Source of the DNA: an uncultured Peptococcaceae bacterium
GTDB lineage: Bacteria > Bacillota > Desulfitobacteriia > Desulfitobacteriales > Syntrophobotulaceae
Assembly: GCA_937892995.1 (NCBI GenBank)
Contig: CALBJS010000175.1
Coordinates: 1 to 10,204 of the forward strand
DNA length: 10,204 bases
Direction: 5' to 3'
Shown in pieces: positions 7,162-10,204 of this stretch (its first letter is position 1; the number at the start of each line of letters is the position of its first letter). Both the position numbers and the translations under genes were made by a program. Below the pieces are notes generated by a model. The model made no database searches, had not been told where the DNA came from, and saw only the letters and a list, made by a program, of their open reading frames with translations.

Positions 7162-8370
7162 ATGATGTCGAACCTTTGGATTGAAGTAGATTTAGATGGG
7201 GTAATTCATAATTACAAGCAGATTAAATCTAGGCTTACACCAGATTGTGCCTTGATGGCTGTGGTTAAGGCCGATGCTTATGGGCTAGGTGCGGTAGAGG
7301 TGGCCAAAGCCTTACAAGAAGAAGGCTGTAATGACTTTGCGGTCACTACTGTATCTGAGGCAGCAATCCTGTGCCGGCAGGGGATTACAGGCAGGATCTT
7401 AGTCTTGGGCCCCTCATCTCCTGAGGATTGGGCTGAAGCGGTCACTACAGGAATAGAATTGACAGTATCTCAGCTTAGTTGGATTCCCGCCCTAGATGAA
7501 ATAGCTTCCCAATTGGGGAATAAAGCTCTAGTCCAGCTCAAATTAGAAACAGGTATGGGGCTGACTGGTTTTACTGTAGAAAAGATAGCAGAACTGGCCG
7601 AAGTCTTGGGACAGACCTCTAATATTGAGATAGTAGGAGCCTACACTCACTTGGCTAGGGGGGCCCAACGTGACCATAGCTATACTCGAATACAATATGA
7701 AAAATATTTAACATATCTTAAAGAGTTAGAGGAACTGGGAGTAAGTATCCCGTTAAAGCATATTTGCAATAGTGCAGCGTTTCTCGATTATCCGCAATAT
7801 CATTTGAACATGGTAAGGATCGGCACCTTATTAGGTGGACATTTCCCTTCCTCGGCCTTTGAAGGAAAGTTAGAATTAAAAGATCCCTGGGCGGTAAAGA
7901 CAAGGATTCTGCACTTGCAGAGGGTCCCAAGGGGGACTTATGTAGGGTACCAGGGCCTCTATAAGAGTAAGAGGGAGACTACCCTGGCTGTAGTTCCCGT
8001 AGGCTATGCCGATGGTTTTGGCGTTGAACCTAAATTAATCCCCCAGGGCATTGTTGATCTTGGAAAGATTATTATCAAGAATATTGCCGCTCTTTTCGGT
8101 TTTCAGCTTGGAAGGGAGAAAATGCTTTTAAATGGTAAGACGGTAAATGTCGCGGGTAAGATTGGAATGCAACTTACTGTTTTGGATGTAGGTGAGCTAA
8201 CTTGTCAATTAAATGACGAGATTACGATTCCTATAAGAAGGGCCTTTGCTAATCCTCGAATTCCCAGAATATATAAAAGAAATGGTAAATTCTTTAAAAA
8301 GAGAATAATTCAAGAAGGATTTTCGTTCCTAAATAAAGAATACTTTAATATGCCGATATTACCGGAATAA
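7162..8370 (+). CDS. alr: Atypical alanine racemase-family enzyme (PLP fold type III)
   Basis: 402 residues. The family interconverts L- and D-alanine with PLP to supply D-Ala for peptidoglycan. Conserved elements against Geobacillus Alr, recalled from memory: PLP lysine Lys36 in AVVKADAYG, Lys127 (equivalent of carbamylated Lys129), the YTH and NSAA motifs, Arg219 in NMVRIG, catalytic Tyr263 in YVGYQG, and PVGYADG. Departures: the Arg136 position in TGMGR is Leu134; the CMDQ motif is GMQL (335-338), losing Cys311 and Asp313; and the C-terminal INYE segment holding Tyr354 is missing, replaced by a short IPIRRAF...PRIPRIY stretch. A basic, AT-rich tail follows from about residue 374. The substrate may therefore not be alanine, although the fold is secure. 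The start is 7162 or the adjacent ATG at 7165; AAAGGA at 7152-7157 suits 7165 slightly better. The FemX-like gene precedes it and spo0F follows with no terminator between. Confidence 0.88.
   Translation: MMSNLWIEVDLDGVIHNYKQIKSRLTPDCALMAVVKADAYGLGAVEVAKALQEEGCNDFAVTTVSEAAILCRQGITGRILVLGPSSPEDWAEAVTTGIELTVSQLSWIPALDEIASQLGNKALVQLKLETGMGLTGFTVEKIAELAEVLGQTSNIEIVGAYTHLARGAQRDHSYTRIQYEKYLTYLKELEELGVSIPLKHICNSAAFLDYPQYHLNMVRIGTLLGGHFPSSAFEGKLELKDPWAVKTRILHLQRVPRGTYVGYQGLYKSKRETTLAVVPVGYADGFGVEPKLIPQGIVDLGKIIIKNIAALFGFQLGREKMLLNGKTVNVAGKIGMQLTVLDVGELTCQLNDEITIPIRRAFANPRIPRIYKRNGKFFKKRIIQEGFSFLNKEYFNMPILPE
8314..8343 (+). promoter_or_regulatory. Candidate sigma-H promoter for spo0F
   Basis: GAAGGATTT at 8314-8322 fits the sigma-H -35 consensus RNAGGAWWW at every position. 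A 12-base spacer leads to AAAGAATAC at 8335-8343, which fits the -10 consensus RNNGAATWW at all but the last base. It lies inside the AT-rich 3' end of alr, about 60-90 bases before the spo0F start. In Bacillus subtilis, spo0F is transcribed by sigma-H, so both sequence and position are as expected. The consensus is recalled from Bacillus; use in this organism is inferred. Confidence 0.6.
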
Positions 8371-8390
8371 TTTAAAAAAATGGGATACCG

Positions 8391-8396
8391 AAGGAG
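8391..8396 (+). promoter_or_regulatory. Ribosome binding site for the TTG-started spo0F
   Basis: AAGGAG ends eight bases before the TTG at 8405 and eleven before a second TTG at 8408. No in-frame ATG lies at a suitable distance: the ATG at 8380 is in another frame. The site therefore supports a TTG start at 8405. Confidence 0.7.
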
Positions 8397-8404
8397 CGAG
8401 CCGT

Positions 8405-8785
8405 TTGTTGAAGTTACTGATCGTTGATGACCAGAGAGGGATTAGGAGACTTCTAACTGAGGTTTTCTTGGAATACGGGTATGAGATGGAATCCTGTGCC
8501 AATGGAATTAAGGCCCTGGAAATCATTCCCGAATTTCAGCCGGATTTGATCATTATGGATGTCAAAATGCCTGGTATGAACGGAATCGATGTCTTAAGGA
8601 AATTGAGAGAGACTGACAAGGATACCCGTGTAATAATGATGACTGCCTATGGCGATCAGCATTATGTCAACCAAGCGGAAGCATTGGGTGTTGCCAGATT
8701 CATCATCAAACCATTTGATCTTAACGAACTAAAACTTCAGGTAGGAGAAATTCTTAAGGATAAAGATTTCTGGATAGGCAGTTAA
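8405..8785 (+). CDS. spo0F: Sporulation phosphorelay response regulator Spo0F
   Basis: 126 residues, a stand-alone receiver domain with no output domain, as in Bacillus Spo0F (124 residues). The acidic pocket Asp8-Asp9, phosphoacceptor Asp52 (in IIMDVKMPGMNG), Thr80 (in MMTAYG) and Lys102 (in IKPFD) are all present. The opening LLIVDDQRGIRRLLTEVF closely resembles the Bacillus Spo0F start, where the Gln-x-Gly-Ile-Arg stretch contacts kinases and Spo0B. Spo0F takes phosphate from sporulation kinases and passes it through a phosphotransferase to Spo0A, setting entry into sporulation. A TTG start is chosen from the spacing of AAGGAG at 8391-8396. A sigma-H-like promoter lies in the end of alr and a strong terminator follows at 8817. 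A generic CheY-like regulator is the alternative, but the pyrG-spo0F-fba neighbourhood favours Spo0F. Confidence 0.9.
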   Translation: MLKLLIVDDQRGIRRLLTEVFLEYGYEMESCANGIKALEIIPEFQPDLIIMDVKMPGMNGIDVLRKLRETDKDTRVIMMTAYGDQHYVNQAEALGVARFIIKPFDLNELKLQVGEILKDKDFWIGS

Positions 8786-8816
8786 CGACGAAGCCTATAA
8801 TTCCTTGATAAAGAGA

Positions 8817-8856
8817 ACCAGGCCAACCTTCGGGTCGAGGTCTGGTATTTATTTGT
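8817..8856 (+). terminator. Intrinsic terminator after spo0F
   Basis: ACCAGGCC at 8817-8824 pairs with GGTCTGGT at 8839-8846 (eight pairs, one G-U). Inside is a nested ACC-TTCG-GGT hairpin (8826-8835) capped by a stable UUCG tetraloop. A T-rich run, TATTTATTTGT, follows directly. It starts about 30 bases after the spo0F stop and probably ends the transcript carrying alr and/or spo0F. Confidence 0.78.
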
Positions 8857-8860
8857 CTAC

Positions 8861-8876
8861 TTAACCCTCCGGTTAA
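8861..8876. repeat. Short palindrome between spo0F terminator and next gene
   Basis: TTAACC-CTCC-GGTTAA is a perfect 6-base inverted repeat with a 4-base spacer. It lies just past the terminator and about 110 bases before the next gene, in a 199-base gap where I find no convincing sigma-A promoter. It could be an operator or simply chance. Confidence 0.3.
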
Positions 8877-8984
8877 TATCAAATCCCCTTGAAAGAAAAA
8901 TATTTCCTTGTTAGTTTCTAAATGCTAAGGCAGGAAAACTATTGAACTTGGAGAAATATACTTCAGGGAGGAGAGTGGGAAATA

Positions 8985-9662
8985 ATGATAGTAACGACAA
9001 TAACGACTATCGGTATTCAATGTTCCAAATGCGGAGAACTACAGTTTAAGACTCTCTCTGTGTTTGCACTTTCCCACTTTGATAAAGAGAGCTGTTGTTG
9101 TTCCTGTGGGTCTACTTTAATCACCTTAACAAGTTATGAACGGGGAAGATTTAGCATAGAATATCCTTGTATCTATTGTGGGGAATCGCATCTTATCCAG
9201 GCGAAGAGAGCTTTGATCTGGGGAGAAGATCTCTTTCAACTTTCATGTAGGGAGAAAGGAATACCGATCGGCTACATCGGCCCAAGACATCAAGTAGAGA
9301 ATTCTTGTCAGGAGATTAAGAAAACTTTTGTTCAATTTGTTTCCGAGCTGGTAAATGATGGGGATACAGAGCTGGAGTTTGATAATTTTTTTACGGTCTA
9401 TGCCGTAATGGAAAAGCTCGGCAAAGTAGTAGAGTGTGGGCAATTAGGATGTAGATGTGGAAATAAGAACCTAACGGTAGAAATCCTACCGGATAGGATT
9501 GAACTTTTGTGTGAATCTTGTCAGGCGGCAGGAGTAATCTACACAAATAATAAGGAAATTTTGCGTATACTAGACGGTATGGGATCTATCTTTCTAGAAG
9601 AGAATGTAACTTGGTTCTTAAATGACCCCTACCAAGGTCATGATTTAGTTAAAAATAAATAA
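8985..9662 (+). CDS. Multi-zinc-ribbon protein of unknown function
   Basis: 225 residues; I cannot assign a named family. Cysteine pairs occur at Cys13/16 (CSKCGELQF), Cys38/41 (CCSCGS), Cys62/65 (CIYCGESH), Cys156/158 (CRCGN) and Cys176/179 (CESCQ), with single cysteines at 88, 108 and 151. The spacing suggests an N-terminal zinc ribbon (13/16 with 38/41), a further CxxC knuckle (62/65), a cysteine-poor acidic middle (about 110-148), and a C-terminal ribbon (156/158 with 176/179). There is no signal peptide or membrane segment, so it is probably cytosolic. Zinc or nucleic-acid binding is an inference from the knuckles. GGGAGGAG at 8966-8973 precedes the ATG by eleven bases. fba starts only 17 bases after its stop, so the two look co-transcribed. 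I have an uncertain recollection of similar CxxC-rich hypothetical proteins in this neighbourhood in other Clostridia. Confidence 0.85.
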   Translation: MIVTTITTIGIQCSKCGELQFKTLSVFALSHFDKESCCCSCGSTLITLTSYERGRFSIEYPCIYCGESHLIQAKRALIWGEDLFQLSCREKGIPIGYIGPRHQVENSCQEIKKTFVQFVSELVNDGDTELEFDNFFTVYAVMEKLGKVVECGQLGCRCGNKNLTVEILPDRIELLCESCQAAGVIYTNNKEILRILDGMGSIFLEENVTWFLNDPYQGHDLVKNK

Positions 9663-9679
9663 ATGGAGGTTTTTTTGAT

Positions 9680-10204
9680 ATGAAATTTGTTTCTATAAAA
9701 GAGCTCTTGCTGAAGGCTCAGAAAGAACGATACGCAGTTGGTGCTTTTAATTGTAATAATATGGAGATAGTACAGGCCATTATAGCTGCAGCACAGGCGG
9801 AAAGGTCTCCGGTCATAATTCAGGCTAGCCAGGGAGCTATTAAATATGCCGGATTAAATTACATAGCAGGACTCACTCGGCTTGCCGCTGAGGGTGCAAG
9901 TGTCCCGGTTGCCTTGCATTTAGATCATGGCACAAGTTTTGAACAATGCATCCAGTGCATAGGTAGTGGATTTAGCTCAGTAATGATCGATGGTTCGAAG
10001 CTCTCTCTAGAGGAGAATATCGCCTTAACGAAGAAAATTATTGAGGTCGCTCGTCCTTTAGGAGTATCTGTAGAAGGGGAGCTAGGGAAAATCGGTGGTA
10101 CGGAAGATGATATTACCGTCTCGGATAAGGAAGCCCAATTTACCGACCCTGACTCCTACAGCGTCATGTCCTGGTGGGACTACGGCCACTGGATCACCTT
10201 CATC
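9680..10204 (+). CDS. fba: Class II fructose-bisphosphate aldolase, partial, chimeric 3' end
   Basis: 175 codons, open to the window edge; the family is usually about 285 residues. It cleaves fructose-1,6-bisphosphate to DHAP and glyceraldehyde-3-phosphate in glycolysis and runs in reverse in gluconeogenesis. Zinc-dependent class II signatures are present: GAFNCNNMEIVQAI (21-34), catalytic Asp82 and zinc ligand His83 in ALHLDHG, SVMIDGS (100-106), and zinc ligand Glu134 in VEGELGKIGGTEDD (131-144). GGAGGT at 9665-9670 precedes the ATG by nine bases. Genuine aldolase sequence ends around residues 153-158 (EAQFTDP). The expected continuation (acidic helix, then the GTAHG zinc motif) is missing and is replaced by 18 codons of an unrelated protein (see the junction entry). 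Annotate it as a 3'-truncated gene, not a fusion protein. Confidence 0.92.
   Translation, partial: MKFVSIKELLLKAQKERYAVGAFNCNNMEIVQAIIAAAQAERSPVIIQASQGAIKYAGLNYIAGLTRLAAEGASVPVALHLDHGTSFEQCIQCIGSGFSSVMIDGSKLSLEENIALTKKIIEVARPLGVSVEGELGKIGGTEDDITVSDKEAQFTDPDSYSVMSWWDYGHWITFI
10150..10204 (+). other. Foreign tail: fragment of archaeal AglB/STT3 gene at an assembly chimera
   Basis: The last 18 codons read DSYSVMSWWDYGHWITFI. WWDYG is the hallmark acceptor-recognition motif of STT3/AglB oligosaccharyltransferases, and SVMSWWDYGHWI is typical of euryarchaeal AglB. It has no place in an aldolase. All 14 codons here that are not Met or Trp end in C, against strongly A/T-ending codons just before, and GC rises to about 56%. 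The join falls at about 10136-10153, probably through a short shared FTDP/TDPD-coding stretch. The identity of the fragment is recalled family knowledge; its origin as an assembly or library chimera is an inference. Confidence 0.85.

Noticed and set aside
9680..10204. A novel aldolase-oligosaccharyltransferase fusion protein
   Set aside because: The aldolase half lacks its C-terminal catalytic half, the AglB piece would lack its membrane domain, and codon usage changes abruptly at the join. With adapter sequence at the other contig end, an assembly or library chimera is far more likely.

Overview
The window looks like a contig from an endospore-forming Firmicute of the Clostridia, most likely the Desulfitobacterium / Desulfosporosinus / Dehalobacter group. 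The reasons are a sleB-ypeB spore germination pair, a Spo0F-type response regulator, strong AGGAGG-type ribosome binding sites, moderate-to-low GC, and the order pyrG ... spo0F ... fba, which echoes the pyrG-spo0F-fba order of Bacillus. Genus is an inference from gene content and order. Neither end is natural sequence. Bases 1-28 are an Illumina adapter, and roughly the last 55-65 bases appear to be a fragment of an archaeal AglB/STT3 oligosaccharyltransferase gene joined in frame to a bacterial aldolase gene. The source is therefore probably a metagenome or enrichment that also contained a methanogen-like archaeon.

Layout, all genes on the + strand. (1) 38-2181: sleB and ypeB, a germination operon for spore cortex breakdown, followed by an AT-rich gap with a long hairpin. 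(2) 2429-5813: argS (arginyl-tRNA synthetase) and pyrG (CTP synthase), 73 bases apart with no terminator visible between them. (3) 5998-8370: a FemABX-family peptidoglycan-bridge aminoacyltransferase and an atypical alanine racemase, both pointing to cell-wall precursor modification. (4) 8405-8785: spo0F, the phosphorelay response regulator, read from a TTG codon. A near-consensus sigma-H promoter lies in the 3' end of alr, and a clear intrinsic terminator follows the gene. (5) 8985 to the end: a conserved-looking protein of unknown function with several CxxC zinc-ribbon motifs, then fba (class II fructose-bisphosphate aldolase), cut off by the chimeric junction.

The genes combine sporulation control (spo0F), germination (sleB-ypeB), cell-wall chemistry (femX-like, alr) and housekeeping (argS, pyrG, fba). 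I see no mobile element, CRISPR array, tRNA, rRNA or riboswitch, and no T-box in front of argS. Apart from the two artefactual ends, the points most worth following are the racemase, which departs from the canonical family at several active-site positions, its pairing with the FemX-like enzyme, the candidate sigma-H promoter, and the zinc-ribbon protein. I do not see a wholly new biological system here.
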